DNA of 64,000 nt from Oceanimonas doudoroffii (GTDB taxonomy: Bacteria > Pseudomonadota > Gammaproteobacteria > Enterobacterales > Aeromonadaceae): positions 1,178,001-1,242,000 of the forward strand of contig NZ_NBIM01000001.1 in the NCBI RefSeq assembly GCF_002242685.1, in the 5' to 3' direction. How positions within the stretch are numbered: the stretch's first letter is position 1; each line of letters begins with the position of its first letter. Positions 18,723-27,611 of the stretch are shown here, in pieces. A program made the position numbers and the translations under genes. The notes below the pieces were generated by a model. It saw nothing but the letters and a program-made list of their open reading frames with translations, searched no databases and was not told the DNA's origin.

Positions 18723-18762
18723 TTTACACAAATAAAAACTTATGGTTTATTGTGTATCACAT
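18723..18762 (+). promoter_or_regulatory. Candidate promoter and PaaX-like palindrome in the gap before the porin gene
   Basis: The 480 bp gap 18570-19049 holds a terminator and no convincing gene. Within it TTTACA (18723-18728), 17 bp, TTTATT (18746-18751) could be a promoter. It is overlapped by TTGTGTATCACAT (18750-18762), a TGTG-N3-CACA palindrome that resembles the two sites in the paaA-paaZ region. About 290 bp of untranslated leader would follow, which weakens the assignment. Confidence 0.35.
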
Positions 18763-19049
18763 CACTACCTACCCCCACATCGGGTTTAAGTGGTGATGGC
18801 TACGAATGAGCGATACTGGCAACTTTTTTTGCCATATAAGCGGCAAGGATGCCGAGAAGTTCTTATGGAAAAGAAACTCAATCACTCCAAAACAAACTGT
18901 AATGGTGTGTCACTTTTACGTTCTTTCTGTAATCAACTCTCTCACTCCCTGCCGTTACCCCGTCCGCCCTTGCCACTGAAGGCAGAGGGGCCGGTGAGCT
19001 CACGCAAAAACGTCAGGATAAACATGCATACCAAAGGACTTGATTGCCC

Positions 19050-20183
19050 ATGAAGCACCCTTGCAATACCTCCCGAACTTTCGCCCTGTCCGTGGCCGCC
19101 CTGCTGGTTTCCGGCACCACCCAGGCCGTTGATTTTCAGCTCAACGGCACCCAGGCCAGCCTTTATGGCTATGCCAAGCTGGACATCATTCACGATCTGG
19201 ATGCAGATCTGGGCAACTTCGTGGATCGCAACAAGATTCGGCTCGACGGAGAGAAAGGCCCCGATGGACACACCAACCTGCACGCCTTTCAGAGCCGACT
19301 GGGGATTAGCACCCTCACCCCCACCCCACGAGGCGACCTCATGGTCAATGTTGAGGGGGACTTTTACGGCAGCGGCGGCGGCAACCTGCGCCTGCGCCAC
19401 GCCTACGGTGAGTGGAATGGCATCACAGCGGGCCAGACCTGGAGCAATTTTGGCGGTAACATCGCCATGTACCCCACCATTGATTTCGCCCCCTGGCCGG
19501 GCATGGCCAATGCAAGCCGGCAGGCACAGCTGCGCTACACCCAGGGCGACTTTTCCGTTGCCCTTGAAGATCCCGGAAACCTGGGCAGAGAGGTCTCCGT
19601 CAGCGCCCCCGATGAAAGCAAGAACGGCCTGCCGGATCTTACCCTGCGCTACCAGAGTCAGTCCGGCGCCTTTGCCTACGGCGCATCGGCGGTGCTGCGC
19701 CAGCTCGAATATTACCGGGATAGCACAGACAACGATGAAACCGCCTTTGGCTGGGGCCTGAGCCTGGAGGCCCGCTACCAGCTGGGCGACGTCACCCTGC
19801 GCGGCGCCCTTACCCACGGCGACGGCATCGGCGGTTATCTGGAAGGAAGCCCTTCCCGCCCCGGCTATATCAACCCCGTCACTGGCGAGCTGGAAACCAT
19901 CGAGGCCAGCGGCGCCACGGCCGGCATCACCGTCAAGGCCGGCCCCGGCGCAGCCACCCTGGGCTATGGCATTGCCCGCTCAGATATCGACGATGCGGTA
20001 CGGGCCGGCGCCCTGGGCGGCGACAGCACCGAGCAATTCGAGGCCATTCACCTCAACTATATCTGGTCGCCCATCGGCGCCATCAGTTACGGGGTTGAAA
20101 TCGGCCACCACATCCGTGAAGTGCAGGATGGCCGTGAAGGCGACGCCACCCGCCTGCAGGGCATGGTGATGTACCGCTTTTAA
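19050..20183 (+). CDS. DcaP-like outer-membrane porin
   Basis: 377 residues from ATG 19050. A cleavable signal peptide ends near SGTTQA-VDF. The rest has alternating beta-strand patterns and the sequence LYGYAKLDIIHDLDADLG typical of DcaP-type porins, then GQTWSNFGGN, and a final aromatic residue (GMVMYRF) recognised by the BAM machinery. DcaP porins are trimeric channels linked to uptake of carboxylates and other negatively charged solutes. The gene precedes a TRAP transporter and an acylase on the same strand, so it probably admits their substrate. A terminator at 20225-20252 separates it from the TRAP genes, so it may be transcribed separately. Confidence 0.85.
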   Translation: MKHPCNTSRTFALSVAALLVSGTTQAVDFQLNGTQASLYGYAKLDIIHDLDADLGNFVDRNKIRLDGEKGPDGHTNLHAFQSRLGISTLTPTPRGDLMVNVEGDFYGSGGGNLRLRHAYGEWNGITAGQTWSNFGGNIAMYPTIDFAPWPGMANASRQAQLRYTQGDFSVALEDPGNLGREVSVSAPDESKNGLPDLTLRYQSQSGAFAYGASAVLRQLEYYRDSTDNDETAFGWGLSLEARYQLGDVTLRGALTHGDGIGGYLEGSPSRPGYINPVTGELETIEASGATAGITVKAGPGAATLGYGIARSDIDDAVRAGALGGDSTEQFEAIHLNYIWSPIGAISYGVEIGHHIREVQDGREGDATRLQGMVMYRF

Positions 20184-20224
20184 ACCCGCTCGTTTTTCCG
20201 TTCCCTGTGGATGTACCCCCTTTC

Positions 20225-20252
20225 AGTGCCGGCCCCTGCCCGGCACTTTTTT
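20225..20252 (+). terminator. Rho-independent terminator after the porin gene
   Basis: Stem AGTGCCGG / CCGGCACT (20225-20247) with a seven-base loop, followed by TTTTT. The rest of the gap to 20390 is A+T rich; TTCACT, 16 bp, TGTAAT around 20311-20338 is a weak promoter candidate for the TRAP genes. Confidence 0.85.
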
Positions 20253-20390
20253 ATTTTCCTGTCACCTTGATACAGGAATGTTAATCGCCGGTTAACAAAG
20301 TCAAACAAAACGCTTCACTTTTTTAATTTCAATGGTGTAATGTGTATCTTGTTTTGCAGTCAATGTTTCGCCAATGCGAAGGGGAAAGAT

Positions 20391-21416
20391 ATGAAACGTA
20401 TATGGATATCGTTGTTCGCCGCCGCCGGTCTGTACCATGGCCAGGCCACCGCCGCCACCACCATGCGGGTTGCGACCTGGCTTTCACCCAGCAGTGAAAT
20501 GAATATCACCGTGCTGCCCACCTGGGGAAAATGGATAGAGGAAGCCACCGAGGGCCGGGTTAAACTCAAGCTGGAGCACGATCTGGGGGCCCCACAGAGC
20601 ATGATTGATTTGGTTCAAGATGGAGCTATTGATGCATCATGGACGTATCATGGTTACTTCCCCGGCCGTTTCAAGCTTACCAGTATCGCCGAACTGCCCA
20701 ACCTGGGGGCCGGGGCCGAGGCCGCCTCGGTGGCACATTGGCGTATCCATGAAAAATACCTGAGTCAGGCGAACGAGCACGGTGAGGTTGTGGTTGCCGG
20801 CCTGTTCACTCATGGTCCAGGAGAGATCCATACTCGCGAGCCCTTGGCCGGACTCGCCGACCTGCACGGCAAAAAAATTCGTATCGGCGGTGGCGTACAA
20901 AGCAGTATTGGCCAGCAACTGGGTATCACCGGCGTGGCCGCACCTACCACCAAAGTCTACGAAATGCTCACACAAGGGGTGGTGGACGGCGTGTTCAACC
21001 CCATGAATACCAAACGGAGCATGCGCTTCAAGGAAGTGGCTCCCTACACCCTGAAAATGCCCCACGGCCTGTATTTGGGCAGCTTTGGCATCTTTATCGG
21101 GGAAGACTTCTTCGATCGCATTTCCGCCGAAGACCGTGACGCCATCATGGCGGTATCTGGTGAAAAGCTTTCGGCCATGGCCGCCCGAGCCTGGGTTCAG
21201 GCCGACAAGGAAGCCGAGCAGGATGCGCTGGAGTACGGCAATACCATCACCCCGGCCAGCAAGCAGGATGTGCAGCTGTTTGCCGAGCTAACCCAAAGCA
21301 TTGAGCAAAACTGGCTTGAGGACGTCGCCGACCGTAAGGTGGATGCCGGGCAGGCGCTGGCCGAATTCCGCCAGATTGCCCGTGACTATCAAACCCAGAT
21401 GGATAACCAGGGATAA
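20391..21416 (+). CDS. dctP: TRAP transporter periplasmic solute-binding protein (DctP family)
   Basis: 341 residues from ATG 20391 (ribosome site AGGGGAAAG); the longer frame lacks a signal sequence. A signal peptide ends near GQATA-ATT. The family pattern is clear: WGKWIEEATEGRVKLKLEHD near the N terminus, a central RIGGGVQSSIGQQLGITGVA where the substrate-carboxylate arginine usually sits, and a YEMLTQGVVDGVF stretch. TRAP binding proteins capture organic acids in the periplasm and hand them to the QM membrane pair. Followed 5 bp later by the Q subunit. Given the acylase and paa genes downstream, an aromatic or aliphatic acid is a plausible ligand (inference). Confidence 0.93.
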   Translation: MKRIWISLFAAAGLYHGQATAATTMRVATWLSPSSEMNITVLPTWGKWIEEATEGRVKLKLEHDLGAPQSMIDLVQDGAIDASWTYHGYFPGRFKLTSIAELPNLGAGAEAASVAHWRIHEKYLSQANEHGEVVVAGLFTHGPGEIHTREPLAGLADLHGKKIRIGGGVQSSIGQQLGITGVAAPTTKVYEMLTQGVVDGVFNPMNTKRSMRFKEVAPYTLKMPHGLYLGSFGIFIGEDFFDRISAEDRDAIMAVSGEKLSAMAARAWVQADKEAEQDALEYGNTITPASKQDVQLFAELTQSIEQNWLEDVADRKVDAGQALAEFRQIARDYQTQMDNQG

Positions 21417-21421
21417 CCGCC

Positions 21422-21961
21422 ATGATTGCCCATGTTTCCCGGCTCTGGTGCAACAGCGCAGCCGCCCTAAAGCGGCTGCTTAACCTCACCGCCGGACTGA
21501 TGCTGTTGCTGATGATGTTGCTTACCGCCGTCGATGTGGTGGGTCGCTACCTGTTCAACCGGCCTCTGATCGGCGGCGCCGAGCTGATTGAGATCATGCT
21601 CGCTGCCTCCATCTTTCTGATCCTGCCCACCATCACCTGGCACAACGAGCATGTGGCGGTGGATTTGCTGGACCCCCGCTTTCCCCGCTGGCTGCGGGCC
21701 TTGCGGGACCGGCTATGCCACCTGTTTATGGCGGTGGGTTGTGGCTATATGGCGATGACAGTATGGAAGTTGGCCGAGCGCGCCGCCCGCTACAACTCGG
21801 TCAGTGAATACCTGTCAATTCCCAGCGCCTGGGCCATGTTCCTGATCGGCGTCTGCCTGTGGCTGACCGCCATTACCTTTGCGGTAATGACCCTGCTCGG
21901 TGATGCCAATGCCCTGCCCGCTACTCACAGCCACCCCCTAGAGGAGGCAACCGCGTTATGA
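21422..21961 (+). CDS. dctQ: TRAP transporter small membrane subunit (DctQ family)
   Basis: 179 residues with four hydrophobic helices, the normal DctQ topology. Family-like stretches are VVGRYLFNRPLIGGAELIEIML after the first helix and WHNEHVAVDLLDP in the middle. It stabilises the large M subunit and docks the binding protein. Its stop codon overlaps the next start as ATGA at 21958-21961, so Q and M are translationally coupled. Confidence 0.92.
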   Translation: MIAHVSRLWCNSAAALKRLLNLTAGLMLLLMMLLTAVDVVGRYLFNRPLIGGAELIEIMLAASIFLILPTITWHNEHVAVDLLDPRFPRWLRALRDRLCHLFMAVGCGYMAMTVWKLAERAARYNSVSEYLSIPSAWAMFLIGVCLWLTAITFAVMTLLGDANALPATHSHPLEEATAL

Positions 21962-23259
21962 TGGAATCCCTGCTGGGCTTCGGCATTTTGCTGGGGCTTA
22001 TTTTTCTGCGCGTGCCCATCGCCTTTGCCATGGCCGCCGTGGGCGTGGTGGGCTATGCGGCCCTGATGGACTTCAACTTCACCGGCGCCCTGTCGATCAG
22101 TGCCCGGCGTCTGCTGGACACCGCCCAGGACTATGGCCTGAGCGTGATCCCGCTGTTTATCCTGATGGGCAACCTGATCAGCCGTTCAGGCCTGTCCGCC
22201 GAGCTGTTCCAGGCTTCTCATGCGCTGGTGGGGCATCGCAAAGGTGGTATGGCCATGGCCGCCATTACCGCCTGCGGCGGTTTCTCCGCCATCTGCGGCT
22301 CCAGCCTGGCCACCGCCGCCACCATGTCGCGGGTGGCCATCCCCCCCATGCGCAGATACGGCTACGCCGACAGCCTGGCGTCCGCCGCCATCGCCGCCGG
22401 TGGCACCCTGGGCATTCTTATTCCGCCGAGCGTGGCGCTGATCATCTACGGCATCCTTACCGAGCAGAGTATTCGTGACCTGTTTGCCGCCGGCTTTATT
22501 CCCGGCGTGCTGGGCGTGCTGCTCTATTTGGCCGCGGTACGCTGGGTGGTATGGCGCAACCCCAAGGCCGGCCCTCCCGGTAACACCATGAGCCGGGCCG
22601 AAAAATGGCAGGCGTTGAAGGGGGTGAGTGGCATTTTGGGCCTGTTTACCCTGGTAATGGGCGGCATTTATCTGGGTGTGTTCACGCCCACCGAGGCTGC
22701 CGGCATCGGTGCCGCCGGCTCCCTGTTTATTGCCGTCAAGCGCCGTTGCCTGAGCCTGGCGGATCTGAAGGACGTGCTGATTGAAACCGCCCGCACCTCG
22801 GCCATGCTGTTCCTGGTGGTGATAGGCGCGCTTATCTTCTCCAACTTCATCAACCGGGCCGGCCTGCCCGACCATTTGGTGGAGCTAATCACCGGCTTTT
22901 CGGTGTCACCCATGATGGTGCTGCTGATGATCATCGCCATCTATCTGGTGCTGGGCGCCGTGTTCGAAAGCATGTCCATGATGCTGCTCACCGTGCCGGT
23001 ATTCTTTCCGGTGATCCACAGTCTGGGGATGGACCCGATCTGGTTCGGCATCATCGTGGTGGTGGCCACCGAGATTAGTCTGATCACACCGCCGGTGGGC
23101 ATGAATGTTTTCGTGCTGACGGGCATGGTCAAGGATCTCAACAGCGCCACCGTGTTCCGCGGTGTTACCCCCTTCTGGTGCGCCGACATCGTGCGCCTGG
23201 CCCTGCTGATCATGCTGCCGGCCCTGACCCTCTGGCTGCCGGAACTGCTTTACCGCTAA
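21958..23259 (+). CDS. dctM: TRAP transporter large permease subunit (DctM family)
   Basis: 433 residues, the usual size for DctM. It has a dozen hydrophobic segments with typical pieces: SVIPLFILMGNLISRSGL, CGGFSAICGSSLATAATMSRVAIP, GTLGILIPPSVALIIYG and EISLITPPVGMNVFVL. These line the sodium-driven elevator-type transport core. It works with the Q subunit (overlapping start) and the periplasmic protein to import organic acids. A second ATG follows directly (MMESLL), so the start could be one codon later. An inverted repeat follows at 23268-23291, before the acylase gene. Confidence 0.93.
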   Translation: MMESLLGFGILLGLIFLRVPIAFAMAAVGVVGYAALMDFNFTGALSISARRLLDTAQDYGLSVIPLFILMGNLISRSGLSAELFQASHALVGHRKGGMAMAAITACGGFSAICGSSLATAATMSRVAIPPMRRYGYADSLASAAIAAGGTLGILIPPSVALIIYGILTEQSIRDLFAAGFIPGVLGVLLYLAAVRWVVWRNPKAGPPGNTMSRAEKWQALKGVSGILGLFTLVMGGIYLGVFTPTEAAGIGAAGSLFIAVKRRCLSLADLKDVLIETARTSAMLFLVVIGALIFSNFINRAGLPDHLVELITGFSVSPMMVLLMIIAIYLVLGAVFESMSMMLLTVPVFFPVIHSLGMDPIWFGIIVVVATEISLITPPVGMNVFVLTGMVKDLNSATVFRGVTPFWCADIVRLALLIMLPALTLWLPELLYR

Positions 23260-23267
23260 CTCCTTTT

Positions 23268-23295
23268 CGGCCGGTCTGTCATGACCGGCCGGTTT
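23268..23295 (+). terminator. Hairpin between dctM and the acylase gene, possible partial terminator
   Basis: Stem CGGCCGGTC / GACCGGCCG with loop TGTCAT (23268-23291) followed by GTTTC. The U run is short, so it may only reduce transcription into the acylase gene or protect the upstream mRNA end. Confidence 0.5.
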
Positions 23296-23341
23296 CAGCA
23301 AACCTTCTATTTATTCATTACGTCATCTGTAAGGGATTACC

Positions 23342-25795
23342 ATGCCTAAAAAACCCGTATTTCTGCTGAGCTCTCTGGCCGGCCTTTCCCTGCTCGCCGG
23401 TTGCAACAGCCTGCCCGGTGCCGATGAAATCACCATCAAGCGTGACCAGCACGGCACCCCTCATATTTATGCCGAGTCCACCTATGGCCTGTTTTATGGC
23501 TACGGCTATGCCATTGCCCAGGATCGGCTGTTTCAGCTGGACATGGCCCGCCGCAGCGCCCAGGGCAAGGTAGCCGAGGTACTGGGCGAGGAATTTCTGC
23601 CGCTGGACATCAGGGTGCGCCAGCACTACAACCCCCATGCCATTCAGGCCCAGCTGGATGTGCTGCCCGCCGCCGACCGCGACATTCTGGCCGGCTACGC
23701 CGCCGGCCTTAACCAGTGGCAGGCCAGGGTGTTTGAGGCGCCCGACCGGCTGATGCCCAGACAGTTTATTGACTACGGCTTTACCCCCAAACCCTGGAAC
23801 GAATTCGACGTGGCCATGCTGTTTATCGGCTCCATGATCAACCGCTTCGGGGACTACAACACCGAGCTGGAAAACCAGCAACTGCTGGAGGCGCTGGAGC
23901 AAAAACACGGCCAGGAGCAGGCCCGGCAACTATTTGATACTCTGGCGCCCCATCTGAGCGACGAGGCCCCCAACACCATTCCGGTAGGCGACTGGTCTGT
24001 CGCCGGCCGTGAGCAGGTAAAGCAACGGCTGACCGCCGGCCTGGCGCCCGCCGCCCGAGAAAGCGATGCCCCGCTGCTGGCCATGAATGCACCGAACCCC
24101 GGCCGTCAGGGCACCCTGGGCTGGGACGGGTTTAGGGAAGCGCCCTTCAGCAATATTCTGGTGCTGGGCAAGGACAAGACCCAAAACGCCAGCGCCGTGC
24201 TGATCAACGGCCCCCAGTTCGGCTTCTATCAGCCCGCCTACACCTATTCGGTAGGCCTGCACGGCGCCGGTTATGACGTGGTCGGCAACTCCCCCACCGG
24301 CTATGCCATGGTGGAGTTCGGCCACAATGGTCATATCAGCTGGGGAAGTACCTGGGGCGCCGGCGACAACGTGGATCTGTTCCGGCTGGAGCTGAACCCG
24401 GACCACCCGGAGCAGTACCTGTACAAAGGCAAATACCGGCCGCTGGAGAAAGAGCAGCAACGCATTCGAGTAAAAGATTCGGAAGACATGGTCATCACCG
24501 TCTATCGCTCCGTCTACGGTCCCGTGGTGGAATACCGGCCCGAAGACGGCGTGGCCTACGCCAAACAGCGAGGCTGGGCCGGCAAGGAGGTGTCCACCCT
24601 GATGGCCTGGAACAAGGTCAGCAAGGCGAAAAATCACCGGCAATGGCGGGATCAGGTGTCCCACAGCGCCATCAACGTCAACTGGTATTATGCGGATCAG
24701 GATGGCAATATCGGCTACGCCCTGGGGGGACATTATCCGGTGCGCCACCCCGGACAGGACGGCCGCCTGCCCACGCCGGGAGACGGCAGCGCCGACTGGC
24801 TGGGGCTGTATCCGTTTGATACCAACCCCCAGGTGTACAACCCCTCCAGCGGTTATATCTCCAACTGGAACAACCGTCCGGCGGAAGGCTTTCCCAATCC
24901 GGATCAGTGGTGGTACAGCTGGAACACCATCGACCGGGTGCTGGAAATCAACAGCCGGGTGGATGCCGTGGATCGGTTGACCCCGGAGCAGGCCTGGGGT
25001 CTGATGATGGAAGCCTCACTGTCCGATCCCAACGCCCGCTTCTTTCTGCCCCGGCTGGCCGAGCTGGCCGGCAACAGCGCACAACCGCAGCTGCGCCAGG
25101 CCGCCCGGCTGCTGGCCGGCTGGGATTACCTGAACAAGGATGAGGACCGGGATGGCCGCTATGACCATGCCGCCGCCGGCCTGTTCAGGGAATGGCTGTC
25201 CGAGATGCTGCAGGAGACCTACCAGCCTCTGCTTCCCGATGCTCACCTGTCATGGTATACCGCCACCGGCCACGGCAATGCCGATGGCGTGGTGGCCAAC
25301 GGCTACAACATCAGCACCGGCACCAAGGCACTGGGTGCCTGGCTCAACCGCACCGTCATCAACACGGATCTGCTGTCCGGTCGCGACGGCGAGCAGTTGC
25401 AGCTGGCCGCCCTCGGCCGGGCCATCGACAACCTGAGCCAACGGTACGGCCCGGACATGCAGGACTGGCTGGCACCGGTGGATGTGCTGGAGTTTACTCA
25501 CAAGAACTACATCGGCGTACCTCAGGCCAACCCGGAGGAAGCCGTGCGTACCCCCATCGCCATGAACCGGGGCACGGAAAACAACATGACGGTCTTTGCT
25601 GGTGGCAAGGCCTCGGCCTGGGAGGTGGCGGCACCGGGTCAGTCCGGCTTTATTGCGCCGGACGGCACCCTGTCTCCCCACTACCGGGATCAGCTGGATG
25701 ACTTTATTGAGTTCAGACTGAAACCAGTCTGGCTCGAACAGAGTGATGTGGACGCGGCCAGCGAAAAGGAAACCGTGCTGGCGGTAAGGCGGTAA
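23342..25795 (+). CDS. Penicillin-acylase-family lipoprotein amidase
   Basis: 817 residues. The N terminus MPKKPVFLLSSLAGLSLLAGC is a lipoprotein signal with the lipid-bearing cysteine at residue 21, so the enzyme should be anchored in the envelope. Members are N-terminal-nucleophile hydrolases made as one chain and self-cut into alpha and beta subunits; they cleave amides such as penicillin G, cephalosporins or acyl-homoserine lactones. The predicted cut lies before Ser270 in EAPFSNILVLGKD, the usual catalytic serine followed by Asn. Other family features are RDQHGTPHIYAESTYGLFYG, YAIAQDRLFQLDM and INVNWYYADQDGNIGYALGG. It follows the TRAP genes and faces paaY/paaX across a convergent terminator. 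A phenylacetyl-amide substrate is an attractive guess from context; acyl-homoserine lactones are the main alternative. Confidence 0.88.
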   Translation: MPKKPVFLLSSLAGLSLLAGCNSLPGADEITIKRDQHGTPHIYAESTYGLFYGYGYAIAQDRLFQLDMARRSAQGKVAEVLGEEFLPLDIRVRQHYNPHAIQAQLDVLPAADRDILAGYAAGLNQWQARVFEAPDRLMPRQFIDYGFTPKPWNEFDVAMLFIGSMINRFGDYNTELENQQLLEALEQKHGQEQARQLFDTLAPHLSDEAPNTIPVGDWSVAGREQVKQRLTAGLAPAARESDAPLLAMNAPNPGRQGTLGWDGFREAPFSNILVLGKDKTQNASAVLINGPQFGFYQPAYTYSVGLHGAGYDVVGNSPTGYAMVEFGHNGHISWGSTWGAGDNVDLFRLELNPDHPEQYLYKGKYRPLEKEQQRIRVKDSEDMVITVYRSVYGPVVEYRPEDGVAYAKQRGWAGKEVSTLMAWNKVSKAKNHRQWRDQVSHSAINVNWYYADQDGNIGYALGGHYPVRHPGQDGRLPTPGDGSADWLGLYPFDTNPQVYNPSSGYISNWNNRPAEGFPNPDQWWYSWNTIDRVLEINSRVDAVDRLTPEQAWGLMMEASLSDPNARFFLPRLAELAGNSAQPQLRQAARLLAGWDYLNKDEDRDGRYDHAAAGLFREWLSEMLQETYQPLLPDAHLSWYTATGHGNADGVVANGYNISTGTKALGAWLNRTVINTDLLSGRDGEQLQLAALGRAIDNLSQRYGPDMQDWLAPVDVLEFTHKNYIGVPQANPEEAVRTPIAMNRGTENNMTVFAGGKASAWEVAAPGQSGFIAPDGTLSPHYRDQLDDFIEFRLKPVWLEQSDVDAASEKETVLAVRR

Positions 25796-25800
25796 CCATT

Positions 25801-25834
25801 AACAAAAGAGCGGGCCCCGGCCCGCTCTTTTGTT
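25801..25834. terminator. Bidirectional terminator between the acylase gene and paaY
   Basis: Near-perfect inverted repeat AACAAAAGAGCGGGC / GCCCGCTCTTTTGTT (25801-25834) with A and T tracts on either side. It serves the two convergent genes. Confidence 0.9.
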
Positions 25835-25851
25835 AATGCCAACCTGGCCGC

Positions 25852-26448
25852 TCAGGCCTTGTATTTGGGCAGGTAATCGGCGTTTTCAAACAGCCGGGGG
25901 CGGTTGGGTTCTACCGTTCGCAGCGGCACAGCCGGGCGCAGGCTGTTCAGGCAGCGGCCCACCAGGTCGATGTAGGTCTGGGTCCCCTGCCGCTTCCACT
26001 CCAGTTCGTCCGGGCGCAGCTCCCGCAGCACCCGGGCCGGGGTGCCGGCCGCCAGCACCCTGTCCGGGATCTGCATTTCGGCCTTCACGAAAGCGTGGGC
26101 CGCCACTATGCTGTGATCCCCCACCCGGGCGCCGTCCATCACCACGGCGTTCATACCCACCAGGGCGTTCTCTCCCACCACGCAGCCGTGCAGAATGGCA
26201 CCATGACCCACATGGCCCCAGGGCAGCACCTGGGTATCCGCATCGGGAAAGCCGTGCATCACGCAGTTGTCCTGCACATTGGCGTTTTCCATTACATGAA
26301 TACGGCCAAAATCCCCCCTGAGCGAGGCCAGCGGGCCGATATAGGCCCCCCGCTCCACAATCACGTCGCCGATCAGCACGGCGGAGGGATGCACATAGGC
26401 CCCTTCTTCCACCACCGGCACCAGGCCGTCAATTTCATAACAGTTCAT
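25852..26448 (-). CDS. paaY: Phenylacetate-pathway thioesterase PaaY (left-handed beta-helix)
   Basis: 198 residues from ATG 26448, preceded by AAGGAGTGACC. It has the hexapeptide-repeat, gamma-carbonic-anhydrase-like fold: [20 protein letters not shown], then [11 protein letters not shown] and [27 protein letters not shown], with the histidines that bind zinc. PaaY in E. coli hydrolyses ring-1,2-epoxyphenylacetyl-CoA and related thioesters that stall the pathway. The C-terminal extension after residue 165 ([19 protein letters not shown]) is typical of PaaY rather than of general YrdA-like proteins. It lies 31 bp after paaX in the same direction, as in the usual paaXY operon. Confidence 0.92.
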   Translation of the reverse strand: MNCYEIDGLVPVVEEGAYVHPSAVLIGDVIVERGAYIGPLASLRGDFGRIHVMENANVQDNCVMHGFPDADTQVLPWGHVGHGAILHGCVVGENALVGMNAVVMDGARVGDHSIVAAHAFVKAEMQIPDRVLAAGTPARVLRELRPDELEWKRQGTQTYIDLVGRCLNSLRPAVPLRTVEPNRPRLFENADYLPKYKA

Positions 26449-26479
26449 GGTCACTCCTTGTGATCCGTTTTACAGGCTG

Positions 26480-27433
26480 TCAGGCCGACACATCTGCCGT
26501 CTGGGCATGGCGGCGCAGGCCGCCAAAACGCTGATAAAAAGCGGCATCGGCGGGGGGCAGCGGGCCTTCCGCCGTGCGCCCTTTGTGCCAGATGTATTCT
26601 TCCGCCGTCGGATACAGCAGGTTGTAGATATTGGCGCATAGGGTGCGGGCCGCCATGCCCGGCCAGTCTGCAGGCAGTAACTCCGCCGGCAGCATGGGAT
26701 CCCGCAGCTGAATACGACGGTAGTGATGCACCAGCAAAATGCGAAGCTGAAACGCCAGCATGGGATCAAGCGCCTCACCGTCTTCCAGCTGACCGAGCAT
26801 GGGCCGGTACAGCGCCAGAAATTCCTCGTAGCGCTGGCGGATCTCGTCCAGGGGCCAGTTGGCCGAAATCATCCGCGACAAGGGCGGCGCTACCCCCAGG
26901 CCCAGATCCTGAGTCTGAGCCCGGAACACCACTACCTGCTCGCCCATGTCCAGATCGATCAACAACTGGCGCAGCCGGCGCTGCTCCAGGCCGGGAAAGC
27001 CCATCAAATTGGGGGCGATGGCAGCGCAGCCCAGCCACCCCAGCTCCTTTTTCAGCTGGGCCTTGGCTTCCAGCTCTACCGAACTCAGCAGCACCAGATC
27101 CCAGTAACCGTCCCAGGGCTTTTGCTCCATCACATAAATACGGTTTTCCGCTTCCCGCAGGCGCCGGAAGCCCTGCTCTGTCATGCGGTAGAAGCTGAGC
27201 CGACCAATCCGCTCGGAACTCAGCCAGCCGTCCTTGCCTAGTCGAAACACCGAGGTACGCACAAAGCGCTCGTTAAAGCCAAAGTCGGCCACCATATCGA
27301 TCAGGCTGGCCAGGCTGATGCAAGCGCCGCGGTGGGAAATGGCATCACCGAAAATACTCATGATCAGTGAGGTGCCGCTGACGGTTTCATGATCCAGGGC
27401 CTGTTGCACTAAGGGAGATAAGCGGGTTTCCAT
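26480..27433 (-). CDS. paaX: Phenylacetate catabolism repressor PaaX
   Basis: 317 residues (E. coli 316). PaaX is a GntR-like repressor that binds promoters of the paa operons and is released by phenylacetyl-CoA. An N-terminal winged-helix region is visible (TSLIMSIFGDAISHRGACIS, then FVRTSVFRLGKDGWL), followed by RRLREAENRIY and the family's central and C-terminal domains ending near HAQTADVSA. Matching operator-like palindromes are present in the paaA-paaZ intergenic region. It forms an operon with paaY. Its own start is ATG 27433; the 178 bp gap to paaK includes the paaK terminator and about 110 bp of A+T-rich DNA that must hold its promoter. Confidence 0.95.
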   Translation of the reverse strand: METRLSPLVQQALDHETVSGTSLIMSIFGDAISHRGACISLASLIDMVADFGFNERFVRTSVFRLGKDGWLSSERIGRLSFYRMTEQGFRRLREAENRIYVMEQKPWDGYWDLVLLSSVELEAKAQLKKELGWLGCAAIAPNLMGFPGLEQRRLRQLLIDLDMGEQVVVFRAQTQDLGLGVAPPLSRMISANWPLDEIRQRYEEFLALYRPMLGQLEDGEALDPMLAFQLRILLVHHYRRIQLRDPMLPAELLPADWPGMAARTLCANIYNLLYPTAEEYIWHKGRTAEGPLPPADAAFYQRFGGLRRHAQTADVSA

Positions 27434-27559
27434 GACACGTAATTACCAGATAAAGTGGGCCAAATGTCTGAGCTTGAAACAAATCTAAGCCGATAAAACA
27501 GCATAGCATGTATCAATTTAAAGGCCGATTTTATTGATTAGCTCATACATAAACAGATT

Positions 27560-27595
27560 AAATAAAAACAAAAAAGTGGCCATTCGGCCACTTTT
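27560..27595 (-). terminator. Rho-independent terminator of the paaABCDEFGHIJK operon
   Basis: Stem AAAAGTGGCC / GGCCACTTTT with loop ATTC (27572-27595). On the minus strand it is followed by TTGTTTTTATTT. It lies just past the paaK stop. Confidence 0.9.
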
Positions 27596-27611
27596 AGTAT
27601 CATTTTAAACT

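Noticed and set aside
18750..18762. CRP site
   Set aside because: The spacing between TGTG and CACA is three bases, not the TGTGA-N6-TCACA of CRP.
18790..19053. 87-codon plus-strand frame before the porin gene
   Set aside because: Poor composition, no ribosome site and overlap with the porin start; probably non-coding leader.
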